From Paracoccus denitrificans (GTDB lineage Bacteria > Pseudomonadota > Alphaproteobacteria > Rhodobacterales > Rhodobacteraceae), in NCBI GenBank assembly GCA_003240735.1, contig QFNE01000009.1, forward strand, positions 32,065 through 96,064: DNA of 64,000 nt, read 5' to 3'. Below the pieces are notes generated by a model. It ran no database searches. It was not told the DNA's origin and saw nothing but the letters and a program-made list of their open reading frames with translations. The first letter of the stretch is position 1. Each line of letters begins with the position of its first letter. This document shows positions 9,193 through 16,958 of this stretch, piece by piece. The position numbers and the translations under genes are program-made.

Positions 9193-9210
9193 TGTCCATA
9201 TATCTGAACA
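9193..9210. promoter_or_regulatory. IclR operator candidate, CoA-transferase side
   Basis: TGTCCATATATCTGAACA lies 16 bases upstream of the CoA-transferase start. It is an imperfect palindrome and is the reverse complement, with one mismatch, of the site at 9295-9312. Placement next to a divergent IclR-family gene suggests binding by that regulator. Confidence 0.65.
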
Positions 9211-9294
9211 TTCACTCTCACTCCTTGTCTTTTGTCGCGCCAATCTTTTGCTACGGTCAAGCGGAATCTTTGATCATGGACACATCCGTGCTAT

Positions 9295-9312
9295 TGTTCA
9301 GATATCTGGACA
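9295..9312. promoter_or_regulatory. IclR operator candidate, iclR side
   Basis: TGTTCAGATATCTGGACA is a near-perfect palindrome (TGTyCAGATATCTGrACA) ending 12 bases before the iclR GTG start. It pairs with the inverted copy at 9193-9210, so one regulator could cover both divergent promoters. Being this close to its own start suggests autorepression. Confidence 0.68.
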
Positions 9313-9324
9313 TTAGGGGGTGCC

Positions 9325-10056
9325 GTGGCACAGGTTCGACAGATCACCAACGTGCTGGAATTGCTGGAATATTTCCGCGAGACCGGTCAGCCGGCGACCA
9401 TGACGCAGCTGTCGGACCATTTCGGTTGGCCACGGTCCAGCACGTTCAACATCATCGACACGCTGACCTCGGCGGGGTTTCTTTATGAACCGCGCAAGCG
9501 GGGCGGTTTTTACCCCACACCCCGCTGGCTGTCATTGGCCCAGGACATCTCGGCCGCCGAACCTCTGCCCGAGGCGCTGATTGATCTGGTGGCCCAGCTC
9601 GCCGCGCAAAGCGGAGAAACCGTCTGGGTCGCCACTCCCAGCGGCCAATACGCGATTTTCCTGCATATCGTCATGTCCCGCCATCCGATCCGTTACATGG
9701 CCGAAGCCGGGCAGCGCATGCCGATCCACGCCACCGCCACCGGCGAGGCGCTGCTCTCGCAGATGAGCGCGGCCCAGATCGCCACGATCCTGCGCCGCGC
9801 CACCTACACCCAGTTCAGCACCGGATCCCCGCTTTCGGCGGACGAGGTGATGCGCCGGATCACCGCCGGTCGCGAACGCGGCTGGTTTGAAAGCTCGTCG
9901 AATTACAGCCACGATCTGGGCGGCATCTCGGTGCCGCTGCGGCTCAACGACCGAAACCTGTCGATCACAGTGGCCGGCCCGCTGTTTCGCGTGGTGGACC
10001 GCAAGGCCGAAATCGCGGGGATGATCCACGACGGCGTGGCGACCCTTCTGGCCTGA
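9325..10056 (+). CDS. IclR-family transcriptional regulator
   Basis: A 243-residue regulator with a GTG start preceded by AGGGGG. The N-terminal winged helix (LELLEYFRETGQPATMTQLSDHF, WPRSSTFNIIDTLTSAGFLY) is followed by the effector-binding GAF-like domain, with YMAEAGQRMPIHATATGEAL and GGISVPLRLNDRNLSITVAGP. IclR proteins sense small organic acids or aromatics. The gene is divergent from the CoA-transferase/TRAP operon and separated from it by 148 bases holding two matched palindromes, so it is probably the local regulator and may also control the (+) operon at 1-3710. Confidence 0.93.
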   Translation: MAQVRQITNVLELLEYFRETGQPATMTQLSDHFGWPRSSTFNIIDTLTSAGFLYEPRKRGGFYPTPRWLSLAQDISAAEPLPEALIDLVAQLAAQSGETVWVATPSGQYAIFLHIVMSRHPIRYMAEAGQRMPIHATATGEALLSQMSAAQIATILRRATYTQFSTGSPLSADEVMRRITAGRERGWFESSSNYSHDLGGISVPLRLNDRNLSITVAGPLFRVVDRKAEIAGMIHDGVATLLA

Positions 10057-10071
10057 GCGGGCCGCAGCCCC

Positions 10072-10368
10072 CTACCCCGCCGCGCGCGGCGCGCGGTGCA
10101 GCGGAAACATATCCTCGCCCGCCAGATGCAGGCGGACATGGTGGCGCCGGCACAGCCACCGCACGGCCAGCGGATCGTCATAGCTGTCGTGATGGGCGTC
10201 CACCCTGGACAATCCGCAGACCTCGCAGACCGACTTTTCCAATGCCCCGGTGGCCAGGGCGCGCTGAACCGCAAGATGCGCCTGATACTTCACGACGTTG
10301 GTGCGCCGCCACGCCGACTGCCGGGTCTGGCTTTTGAAGGTCGGAATCTGTGGTTCTACCGCCGTCAT
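10072..10368 (-). CDS. Small HNH-like zinc-finger protein
   Basis: A 98-residue protein with CEVCGLSRVDAHHDSY followed by LCRRHHVRLH. The CxxC, DAHH and HH elements match the compact HNH-type zinc motif found in small proteins of phages and plasmids, including putative nicking endonucleases. The N-terminal half is basic (QTRQSAWRRTNVVKYQAH), as expected for DNA contact. The gene lies downstream of rep on the same strand, with about 100 bases between. Whether it is catalytic or only DNA-binding cannot be decided; a link to plasmid biology is inferred from position only. Confidence 0.7.
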   Translation of the reverse strand: MTAVEPQIPTFKSQTRQSAWRRTNVVKYQAHLAVQRALATGALEKSVCEVCGLSRVDAHHDSYDDPLAVRWLCRRHHVRLHLAGEDMFPLHRAPRAAG

Positions 10369-10465
10369 TCAGTGCCCCATCTTCCCCTGTCCACGATCCT
10401 CCGACAACGGGGACCCTACCACAGACTGTATCAGAGGGTGGCGCAAATCACAAAATTTGCGCGCC

Positions 10466-11653
10466 CTACCCGTCCGCGCGGGTCAGGATATCGGGCGACA
10501 TGTCGGCCCAGAATGCGGTGATGCGGTCCACGTTCAGGGGCGACATCCAGCCATGACGCTCAAAATCCGCACGAAGGCGGGGGTCGGACAGCTGGCTCAT
10601 GAACAGCCGGTTGTCGGCGTCGCGCTGCGTGGGTGTGCGTGCCTTGACGGCGGCCATGATGCGACCCAGCTGCTCGGCCCGGGGGGATGCGGGACCAACT
10701 GCGTCGCCACCCGCCCCCTGCCCTGCCCGGTCAGGCTGCTGCAATGCCGCGGTCAGATACCCGACCTTGCTGCGCACGCCTTCCTTGCCATCCACATAAT
10801 CCAGCTTGGCGCTGACCTGATCTTCGCCGTGAACCGACAGCCATTGTCGGGCCAGCCGGTCGCTGACGCCCGCCTCGCGCAGCCGCGCATAGACCGGGCC
10901 ATGACGCTGCGCGCCGCCGTCATCCATATCCAGAATCGCCAGTTGCGGGTTTTCGGCGATGCGGAACCGGATATCCGTGACCGTCCGCCCGACCTTGCGC
11001 GTCTCGGGCGTCAGGATGATGTTGCTGGTCTTGTTCACCTCGGCAACGGCGGGCTTGATGATCTTGGCGTTCAGATGCTTGAACACCTCGTAATAGGCGG
11101 AATTCTCCACCCCCATCAGGCGGCGGAACAGGTCCAGCGGCCACCACCCAGATGATCCCGTGCGCACAAAGCGATAGCAGTTTTCATACAGCGCCAGCGC
11201 GTGGCCGCTGGTAAAGCGGCGCTGGATGTTCAGGTTTATCAGCGCGAACACCTTGGGGTCGTGCAGCTTTTCGGCCAGCGCCGGGGAATAGGCGTATTCA
11301 CACACGCCCCCCTTCAGCTTGGCATAGCTCAGCAGACTGCTGACGCCCCATTCCTGCTGGCCCTTTTCATCCAGCATGTCCCATTCGGCGACGGTTTCGG
11401 CCAGACCGCGCAGCGCCGCTTTCAGGGTGTCGGTGTCGTTGCTGTTATATCCGATCATCAGGCACAGCGTGCGCGCGTCGATCTGGTGGCGCGTGTTGCT
11501 GGTCAGCGTGTCATAGGCGTTCAGCAAAAGAACGTTGGACAGTTTGCGCTGCAACAGTGACAGCTTGCCCGACACGTGGATCGCCGCCACGTGCTTCTTG
11601 ACCGCCCCCCGGCGCAGCGCGCCCGTCAATCTGTCGCGTGGAATATCGTCCAT
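10466..11653 (-). CDS. Plasmid replication initiator (Rep_3/RepB-like)
   Basis: A 395-residue protein read as a theta-type initiator. After a basic N-terminus (GALRRGAVKKHVAAIHVSG) comes LSLLQRKLSNVLLLNAYDTL, then RTLCLMIGYNSNDTDTLKAAL and LALYENCYRFVRTG, which resemble the winged-helix domains of Rep_3 proteins. The start at 11653 (MDDIPRDRLTG) is preferred; the open frame continues 102 codons upstream but that stretch is the repeat-containing origin-like region. The gene is divergent from parAB. C-terminal residues from about 240 are less conserved and may be a species-specific extension. Initiator function is inferred from these motifs and from the neighbouring partition genes. Confidence 0.82.
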   Translation of the reverse strand: MDDIPRDRLTGALRRGAVKKHVAAIHVSGKLSLLQRKLSNVLLLNAYDTLTSNTRHQIDARTLCLMIGYNSNDTDTLKAALRGLAETVAEWDMLDEKGQQEWGVSSLLSYAKLKGGVCEYAYSPALAEKLHDPKVFALINLNIQRRFTSGHALALYENCYRFVRTGSSGWWPLDLFRRLMGVENSAYYEVFKHLNAKIIKPAVAEVNKTSNIILTPETRKVGRTVTDIRFRIAENPQLAILDMDDGGAQRHGPVYARLREAGVSDRLARQWLSVHGEDQVSAKLDYVDGKEGVRSKVGYLTAALQQPDRAGQGAGGDAVGPASPRAEQLGRIMAAVKARTPTQRDADNRLFMSQLSDPRLRADFERHGWMSPLNVDRITAFWADMSPDILTRADG

Positions 11654-11755
11654 CAGACCTGTCCAACCTTGGTGCGGACAGTATGCCCCCAAAGGTGCCC
11701 GCAAACAACGCCCAACAGGGCACCAAAAGCGTGGTACGCGGGCGGCAGTGCCACT

Positions 11756-11770
11756 CCCGTATCCGGGCAC
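11756..11770 (+). repeat. Rep-site candidate, copy 1
   Basis: CCCGTATCCGGGCAC, identical over 15 bases to 11945-11959. Candidate iteron or Rep autoregulatory site upstream of the rep gene. Confidence 0.6.
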
Positions 11771-11795
11771 CTTTAGCGTATTGGAATCCATAAGG

Positions 11796-11810
11796 GTGCC
11801 CAGATACAGG
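11796..11810 (-). repeat. Rep-site candidate, copy 2 (inverted, diverged)
   Basis: GTGCCCAGATACAGG, the reverse complement of the copy-1 repeat with two changes. Its opposite orientation relative to the other two copies is more typical of an operator arrangement than of simple tandem iterons. Confidence 0.5.
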
Positions 11811-11944
11811 ATGAGAAGTGCGGGTAACTGCTCCTGGCAACGGAAAATCGGTCGTTGACGAGGCCGCTCGTGCTCGCACCCGCGAATCGGTGCCTCTCTT
11901 CCCGGATTCGGGAACCCATGCTCCCGTGAACGGGTCCCCTTTAC

Positions 11945-11959
11945 CCCGTATCCGGGCAC
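11945..11959 (+). repeat. Rep-site candidate, copy 3
   Basis: CCCGTATCCGGGCAC, an exact copy of 11756-11770, next to the A+T-rich half of the region between rep and parA. Confidence 0.6.
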
Positions 11960-12068
11960 TGTAATAGCGCTATCCCACTGGACTGACTGGAAAATCCAGT
12001 TGTAAAGATTCTAAAGAAGCCATAAAGACTCTATATCGATTGCCGAATATTTTCGGGTGATTCTAGGG

Positions 12069-12083
12069 GTTTCGCCGCGAAAC
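12069..12083. promoter_or_regulatory. parS-like site 1 (upstream of parA)
   Basis: GTTTCGCCGCGAAAC is a palindrome apart from the central base. The same 15 bases recur exactly at 13631-13645 and 14713-14727, all around parAB. The shape resembles ParB centromere sites (GTTTC...GAAAC), so ParB binding is inferred. Confidence 0.72.
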
Positions 12084-12169
12084 AGTCGGTTCTGATTCCC
12101 ATCGACGCTGTGATGTGCGACAAACGTCGCAACTCGACGGAAAACGCAGCACATCGCCGGAAACCTGAC

Positions 12170-13576
12170 ATGTCGTCCAGCAAAGACCCCCTGCCCCCCT
12201 ATTTCAACATCGACCCCGCCAAGGCCGCGGCCCGGCTGGCCGATCCCATCGACACCGCCCGATTCGCCAAGGCCGCCGCCTTTGCCACACGCGGGCGTCA
12301 GGACCTCGCCGAACGTGGCTATGCCCCCGACGGCAAAAAGCGGCTGCGCCGCTTCTCGGTCTGGGAAATCTGCCGCTATCTGATCCCGGTCGCGCCCGCC
12401 CATTTTCGGCGCGTGCTGAGAAAGTTCCCGGATCTTCCGCAAGGGGTCGGCGAAGGCAACTCCAAGTGGTTCACGCTTGAAGACGTGCTGAAGCTGCGCG
12501 ATCACTTTGCAACCGAAGGGGCCACGGGGCGCGAGTATCGGCCCTGGAGACCGGCCGGTCTGCCCGCCAAGACGATCGCCGTGGCCAACTTCAAGGGCGG
12601 CGTCGGCAAGACCTCCACCGCGGCGCATCTCGCGATGTCGGCGGCCCTCGACGGCTACAGGGTGCTGGTGATCGATCTGGACAGTCAGGGGTCGATGACC
12701 TCGATCATGGGCGGGCATGTCACAGACGAATGGTCAACCGCGTTTCCCCTGATCGCCAAGGACTATGCCCTTGCTTTGCAACAGGAAAACCGGGTCCGCA
12801 AAGCCGCGGGTCAGTCCGCCCTGCCCTTCGATGAAACCCTGACCGAGGCGCTGTCTGTGACCGCCCGGGACATCATCCAGACGACCCACTGGCCCAACAT
12901 CGACCTTCTGGGCGCGCAGTTGAACCTCTACTGGGCGGAATTTCAGGTCCCGGTCTGGCGCATGGGGATGCGCGGCTGGCCTCTGTGGGACGCGTTGGGG
13001 AACGCGCTGACCAGCGAAGGGATCGTTAACGATTACGACATCATCATCTTGGATACCCCACCGGCGCTGGGGTACCTGACGATCAACGCTCTGGCTGCGG
13101 CTGACATCCTGCTGGTGCCGCTGGGTGCCTCGTTTCTGGAGTTCGATTCGACGGGTCGGTTCTTCGACATGCTGTATTCGACCTTCGCCAGCGTCGAGGA
13201 AGGTGAAAACGCCGCCCGCCGACGTGAGGGGCTGCCGGAGATGCGGTTTGAATGGGACGCGGTCCGGGCGCTGATCACGCGCTTTGACGCCGCCCAGCAG
13301 ACCGACTTGGCCAACGTCATCCAGGCCTATTTCGGGGACTTCATGACCACTTTCCGGCAAGAGCTGACGGCCATGGTCGGACAGGCCGGCGAGCAGGTGA
13401 ACGGAATCTATGAGGCGGACTACCGAGAGTTCAACCGTGACACCTATGTCCGGGGACGAGAGACGTTCGACCGCACCTGGGCCGAGGTGAAGGAGCTTGT
13501 CCTGGGTGCGTGGTGGCGTGACCAGCAGATGGCCGAAGCAGAAGAGACCGCAACCGAGGAGCAGGCAAATGGCTAA
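12170..13576 (+). CDS. parA: ParA-family partition ATPase
   Basis: A 468-residue plasmid ParA/RepA-type ATPase. An N-terminal DNA-binding extension of about 130 residues (KKRLRRFSVWEICRYLIPVA) precedes the deviant Walker A motif FKGGVGKTS at residues 141-149. IDLDSQGSMTSIMG follows, and LDTPPALGYLTINALAAADI is the Walker B region. It drives plasmid segregation with ParB and probably represses its own operon. The start at 12170 is preferred over the in-frame GTG/ATG at 12110 because the extra residues look non-homologous; no strong ribosome-binding site decides it. It overlaps parB by eight bases. Long C-terminal acidic tail (EAEETATEEQ). Confidence 0.92.
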   Translation: MSSSKDPLPPYFNIDPAKAAARLADPIDTARFAKAAAFATRGRQDLAERGYAPDGKKRLRRFSVWEICRYLIPVAPAHFRRVLRKFPDLPQGVGEGNSKWFTLEDVLKLRDHFATEGATGREYRPWRPAGLPAKTIAVANFKGGVGKTSTAAHLAMSAALDGYRVLVIDLDSQGSMTSIMGGHVTDEWSTAFPLIAKDYALALQQENRVRKAAGQSALPFDETLTEALSVTARDIIQTTHWPNIDLLGAQLNLYWAEFQVPVWRMGMRGWPLWDALGNALTSEGIVNDYDIIILDTPPALGYLTINALAAADILLVPLGASFLEFDSTGRFFDMLYSTFASVEEGENAARRREGLPEMRFEWDAVRALITRFDAAQQTDLANVIQAYFGDFMTTFRQELTAMVGQAGEQVNGIYEADYREFNRDTYVRGRETFDRTWAEVKELVLGAWWRDQQMAEAEETATEEQANG

Positions 13577-14711
13577 GCGCAGGCGACTTCCGACACCCTC
13601 GACAGACGATCTGTCCCGCATCGAAGAGGAGTTTCGCCGCGAAACCTCGGGTCCGCTGGGCCCGGGTTTTGGGGCCGGCGTCGGGTCCGGGGGGCGCGGC
13701 GGCATGGCGCCGATCGCCCAGATTGCGGCAGAAAGCGCCGCCATGGGGCAGATGTCGGACCCCGACGCCCGAGAGGCGCGTGCCCGGGATCAGGGCGACG
13801 CCGCCCGTCTGCGTGAGGCCGAGGAGCAGGGGCTGCTGATCGTCGAGGTGGCCGTCGACCAGATCGAAGACGGGGCGATGATCCGCGACCGCCTGACGAT
13901 GGACGAGGCTGAGCTGCTGGAGCTGCGGCTGTCGATCGCCGCGAACGGGCAGCGCCTGCCGATCGAGGTCTTTCCGCTGACCACGCCGCCGGGGCAGGAG
14001 GCCCGATATGGGCTGCTATCAGGCTATCGCCGCCTGCAGGCTGTGCGGGGTCTGAGAGAGCTGACAGGCGACCCCAAATACGACCATATTCGGGCGCTGA
14101 TCCGACCGCCCAAGGACGCCGATCATGCCTTTGTCGCCATGGTCGAAGAAAACGAGGTCCGGGCTGAGCTGAGCCATTTCGAGCGGGGTCGGATCGCCGT
14201 CATCGCCGCCGACCAGGGCGCCTTTGCCAATGTCGAGGACGCCGTGAACCGGCTTTACGCCACCGGGTCCAAAGCCAAGCGGTCCAAGGTCAGGTCGTTT
14301 GCCCTGATCTTCGAAGAGCTGGGCGACATGCTGCGCTTTCCCGAAGGGCTGACGGAGAAGCGGGGGTTGCGGCTGTCGGCGGCGCTGAGGGGCGGCGGGG
14401 AAGGGGGGATGCGCAAGGCCCTCGCCGCCAGCCACCCCGAGTGCGCCGACGAGGAATGGGACGTGATCGAGCCTGTGCTGGCCCAATATGAGGCGACACC
14501 GCGTGATGCACGAAAGGGTGGGCGTCCCAGAAAGGCACCGGCGAAGACGACCGGCTGGATCAACGACCAGACCATTCGAACCACCAGCGGGATCACCCTG
14601 ACGCAAGCGAGGGACGGGCGAGCCTTTGTGCTGCGGCTGGAGGGCGCGCCGATGAATGCCGAGCTGATGGAGAGCCTGATGGCGGAGGTCCAGTCCCTGC
14701 TGGAGCGCTAG
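13569..14711 (+). CDS. parB: ParB-family centromere-binding protein
   Basis: A 380-residue ParB. The ParB/Sulfiredoxin-type domain is visible as LRLSIAANGQRLPIEVF, GLLSGYRRLQAVRGL and the arginine-patch-like MVEENEVRAELSHFERGRI. A helix-turn-helix region follows (FANVEDAVNRLYATGSKAKRS), then a Lys/Arg/Pro-rich linker. The N-terminal tail is basic (MAKRRRLPTPS) and is followed by a Gly-rich stretch. The start at 13569 lies inside the parA 3' end and fits the ParB N-terminus; upstream in-frame Met codons are within parA. One parS-like site is inside this gene at 13631-13645 and another is directly after its stop. Confidence 0.92.
   Translation: MAKRRRLPTPSTDDLSRIEEEFRRETSGPLGPGFGAGVGSGGRGGMAPIAQIAAESAAMGQMSDPDAREARARDQGDAARLREAEEQGLLIVEVAVDQIEDGAMIRDRLTMDEAELLELRLSIAANGQRLPIEVFPLTTPPGQEARYGLLSGYRRLQAVRGLRELTGDPKYDHIRALIRPPKDADHAFVAMVEENEVRAELSHFERGRIAVIAADQGAFANVEDAVNRLYATGSKAKRSKVRSFALIFEELGDMLRFPEGLTEKRGLRLSAALRGGGEGGMRKALAASHPECADEEWDVIEPVLAQYEATPRDARKGGRPRKAPAKTTGWINDQTIRTTSGITLTQARDGRAFVLRLEGAPMNAELMESLMAEVQSLLER
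13631..13645. promoter_or_regulatory. parS-like site 2 (inside parB)
   Basis: Exact copy of GTTTCGCCGCGAAAC within the coding sequence of parB, about 62 bases after its start. It has the same orientation of the central base as the two flanking copies, which makes chance coding coincidence unlikely. Confidence 0.68.
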
Positions 14712-14712
14712 G

Positions 14713-14727
14713 GTTTCGCCGCGAAAC
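14713..14727. promoter_or_regulatory. parS-like site 3 (just after parB)
   Basis: Exact copy of GTTTCGCCGCGAAAC beginning two bases after the parB stop codon. With sites 1 and 2 it brackets the parAB operon. Confidence 0.72.
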
Positions 14728-15114
14728 CACCGGCAATTCATCAGGCAACTCGTTGATATATTAGACAAATTGGGGTTCCTCTCAGGTGGTTTAGTACGCC
14801 GCCTGATGGGGGGGCCATGCCGTGCGGGATGGCTGGCATTGTCATCAACCCGGAAAATGGGTAAGCCGCAGTTAGGTGATAACATAACCGATTCGGCATG
14901 CCATGTGTTTGACGTGTTTGCAGAACCAATTGAGAAGGTGGGCGACTGCCCCCACATTCAGCGCCAGACGGCTGCGCAAGGTCTGGGGGTCATACCTGCG
15001 CGAGACGTTATCGCCTACGGGGTTGTCGATATCGTCTCCGTTCCCCGGGTCCGCATGACGCGGAGAGATTCCAATCTGGCGACCAGTCTCAGGCGGCGGG
15101 GCAGGGGTGGGGCG
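14728..15114. other. Intergenic region, no gene supported
   Basis: About 390 bases between the third parS-like site and the DUF6525-type gene. An open frame runs through it on (+) into the next gene, but its translation shows no recognisable domain and mixed composition. I see no tRNA, clear hairpin or repeat. It could be part of the centromere or a degenerate sequence. Confidence 0.45.
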
Positions 15115-15390
15115 ATGGCGCGATACGACCGCTTGCCCCATGAGTTGCGTCAGTGGCTGTCGACGGCGGCCCTGCCGTGGAGCCCGCAATCGGCGCTGAA
15201 GGTCTGGACGCGCGCGTGTCGCGATTGCGGGGGTGACACGAGCCTGATCTGCCGCCATCTGGACCGCGCCGAGGCGCGCCTTTTGAAACGGGACGCGGCC
15301 GTGATCTGGGGCGCGGATGACGTTCCCGGGTCAGGACCGGCGTCGGTATCCGGGGCCGGTGTCGAGGTCATGGCCGGCGCGATCCGGTAA
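15115..15390 (+). CDS. Small conserved hypothetical protein (DUF6525-like)
   Basis: A 91-residue protein starting MARYDRLPHELRQWLSTAAL, with PWSPQSALKVWTRACRDCGG and LDRAEARLLKRDAAVIWG. This pattern of a Leu-Arg-rich helix, WSP, and a closing DRAEAR helix matches a small family common in Rhodobacterales (DUF6525 by memory). The in-frame sequence upstream to 14770 is rejected because the family N-terminus begins at this Met, and AGGGGTGGGG lies just before it. Function is unknown; there are no membrane segments or signal peptide. It stands alone, with a 564-base gap before mesX. Confidence 0.68.
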   Translation: MARYDRLPHELRQWLSTAALPWSPQSALKVWTRACRDCGGDTSLICRHLDRAEARLLKRDAAVIWGADDVPGSGPASVSGAGVEVMAGAIR

Positions 15391-15640
15391 TGCGGGGCAG
15401 GGCGCGGATCAAAGGGCAAGGCACGCATCAGGTGGCGGGCGGGCAGGGCGCCCCCGACGAGCGTCCTTAGCGCCAAGCAGACACCCTGCCGGCGCCCCAT
15501 CAGCGCATGTCAGGGCGTCCTGCGGTATTCGTCACGCCGCATGGGGTGGGCGCACAAGACCAGCCCGATTCATGTTCAGCATGAGAATTTCGGTGCCGGG
15601 CCCGCGTTGACTTCAACGCCCCCGAATCCGATTTTCACCC
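15391..15640. other. Intergenic region upstream of the riboswitch
   Basis: No gene is supported. The segment must hold the promoter of the mesX-mesD transcript near its 3' end, but no consensus element could be assigned with confidence. Confidence 0.4.
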
Positions 15641-15819
15641 CAGATCAAGGTGCCCGGGGAAACTTGGGTAAAAGGGAATCCGGTCAGGTCAAGACCCAAT
15701 CCGGAACTGCCCCCGCAACTGTAGGCGGTTAGCCTGCCCGAGATGTCACTGACGCCAAACCGCGTTGGGAAGGCCGGGCAAGGTGATGACCCGCAAGTCA
15801 GGAAACCTGCCTTGATCTG
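15641..15819 (+). promoter_or_regulatory. Cobalamin riboswitch
   Basis: A class I adenosyl/methyl-cobalamin riboswitch. The P1 stem is exact: CAGATCAAGG at 15641-15650 pairs with CCTTGATCTG at 15810-15819. Inside are the conserved elements CTGCCCCCGCAACTGT near 15708 and the B12 box AGTCAGGAAACCTGCC at 15796-15811, preceded by GATGACCCGCA. It lies 135 bases upstream of mesX. Known cobalamin riboswitches lower expression when cobalamin binds, which fits control of a B12-independent methionine synthase. Confidence 0.95.
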
Positions 15820-15917
15820 ACACCTGTTCTGGCCGCGGAGGGCGTGCCGGGGGCGGTGCATCCGCAAGGTGGCTTCGCCGCGTCGTGACATCGGGTCGCG
15901 GGCGCCAATCAGATTTC

Positions 15918-15936
15918 CGGCCTGCCCGTCAGGCCG
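15918..15936 (+). promoter_or_regulatory. Hairpin next to mesX ribosome-binding site (expression-platform candidate)
   Basis: CGGCCTG at 15918-15924 pairs perfectly with CAGGCCG at 15930-15936. The ribosome-binding site GGAAGG (15940-15945) starts three bases later and mesX starts at 15955. The hairpin could be part of a translational expression platform for the upstream riboswitch; this is inference. Confidence 0.45.
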
Positions 15937-15954
15937 CTTGGAAGGCATGTCAGG

Positions 15955-16929
15955 ATGAGAAACGACCTTACCTATTCGCTGAAGACGATCCGGTTCGACG
16001 AAGACTACCGTCCCGCCGACAACACGCGCGCCACTACCAACTTTGCTAATCTGGCGCGGGGTGCGCGGCGGCGCGACAACCTGCGTGCGGCCCTGACGAT
16101 GATCGACAACCGCTTCAACGCGTTGGCCAATTGGGACAACCCCACGGGCGATCGGTTTACGGTCGAGCTGGACATCGTCTCGGCCGAGGCGACGCTGGGG
16201 GCAGGGGCCGCCTTTCCGCTGATCGAGATTCTGAAGCCTACCATCCTTGATCGCACGACCGGCAAGCGCATCCCCGGCATCGCGGGCAACAACTTTTCAT
16301 CCTATGTCCGCGATTACGATTTCAGCATCGTATTGCCGCAATACAATCGCGACCGCGCCGCACCGGGCGCGCCCAGTGATTTCGGCGATCTGCACGGCAA
16401 CCTGTTTCGGTATTTCCTCGGCTCTGCCGCCTATCACGCCTGCAGCGACAAGCCCCCCGTGATCTGCCTGAGCGTGTCCACCAGCCGCACCTATCACCGT
16501 ACCGCGCTGCGCCATCCGGTTCTGGGCGTCGAATACCGGCAGGATGATTTTTCGGCGACCGACCGGTATTTCCAGAAGATGGGTCTGGGGGTACGGTATT
16601 TCATGCCCGAAGGCGCGGTTGCGCCGCTGGCGTTCTATTTCACCGGCGATCTGCTGAACGATTATACCAATCTGGAACTGATCGGCACCATCGCCACGAT
16701 GGAAACGTTCCAGCGCATCTATCGCCCCGAAATCTATAACGCGAATTCCGCCGCCGGGGCCGTGTTCCGCCCTAGCCTGAACCATCAGGATTTCTCGCCG
16801 ACGCAGGTCACCTATGACCGCGAGGAGCGCAGCCGTCTGGCGGTCGAGCAGGGCAAGCTGGCCGAGGCGCATTTCATCACCCCCTATCGCGACGTTCTTG
16901 ACGCATGGTCGGCGCGTTACGCCGCCTGA
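15955..16929 (+). CDS. mesX: DUF1852 protein, partner of core-MetE methionine synthase
   Basis: A 324-residue protein starting MRNDLTYSLKTIRFDEDYRP, with TTNFANLARG, FAF-like central sequences (NNFSSYVRDYDFSIVLPQYN) and SVSTSRTYHRT, all typical of DUF1852. The family is the MesX partner reported for folate-independent methionine synthases of the MesD type, which need it and oxygen; it may help make or deliver the methyl donor. GGAAGG lies nine bases before the start. It is 29 bases upstream of the core-MetE gene, and both sit behind a cobalamin riboswitch. No signal peptide or membrane segment, so cytoplasmic. The methyl donor is not revealed by the sequence. Confidence 0.9.
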   Translation: MRNDLTYSLKTIRFDEDYRPADNTRATTNFANLARGARRRDNLRAALTMIDNRFNALANWDNPTGDRFTVELDIVSAEATLGAGAAFPLIEILKPTILDRTTGKRIPGIAGNNFSSYVRDYDFSIVLPQYNRDRAAPGAPSDFGDLHGNLFRYFLGSAAYHACSDKPPVICLSVSTSRTYHRTALRHPVLGVEYRQDDFSATDRYFQKMGLGVRYFMPEGAVAPLAFYFTGDLLNDYTNLELIGTIATMETFQRIYRPEIYNANSAAGAVFRPSLNHQDFSPTQVTYDREERSRLAVEQGKLAEAHFITPYRDVLDAWSARYAA

Positions 16930-16958
16930 CCCCACCGTCATCCAAGGAGACACGAGCC

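Larger units (their letters stand above)
11654..12169. other. Origin-like intergenic region between rep and parA
   Basis: About 516 bases without a convincing gene lie between the divergent rep and parA genes. The rep-proximal half holds three related 15-base repeats (11756-11770, 11796-11810 inverted, 11945-11959) and several looser GGTGCC/GGGCAC elements. The parA-proximal part from about 11960 is clearly richer in A+T, with a small palindrome at 11986-12000 and a parS-like site at 12069-12083. This layout of initiator repeats, A+T-rich segment and centromere fits a plasmid origin, but no DnaA box was identified. Confidence 0.6.

Noticed and set aside
12110..12169. Upstream GTG/ATG start for parA
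   Set aside because: The added 20 residues look non-homologous and lie in the presumed regulatory region; the ribosome-binding sites are weak for both, so this stays uncertain.
14770..15114. 5' extension of the DUF6525-like gene
   Set aside because: The family N-terminus starts at 15115 and the extension shows no conserved sequence.
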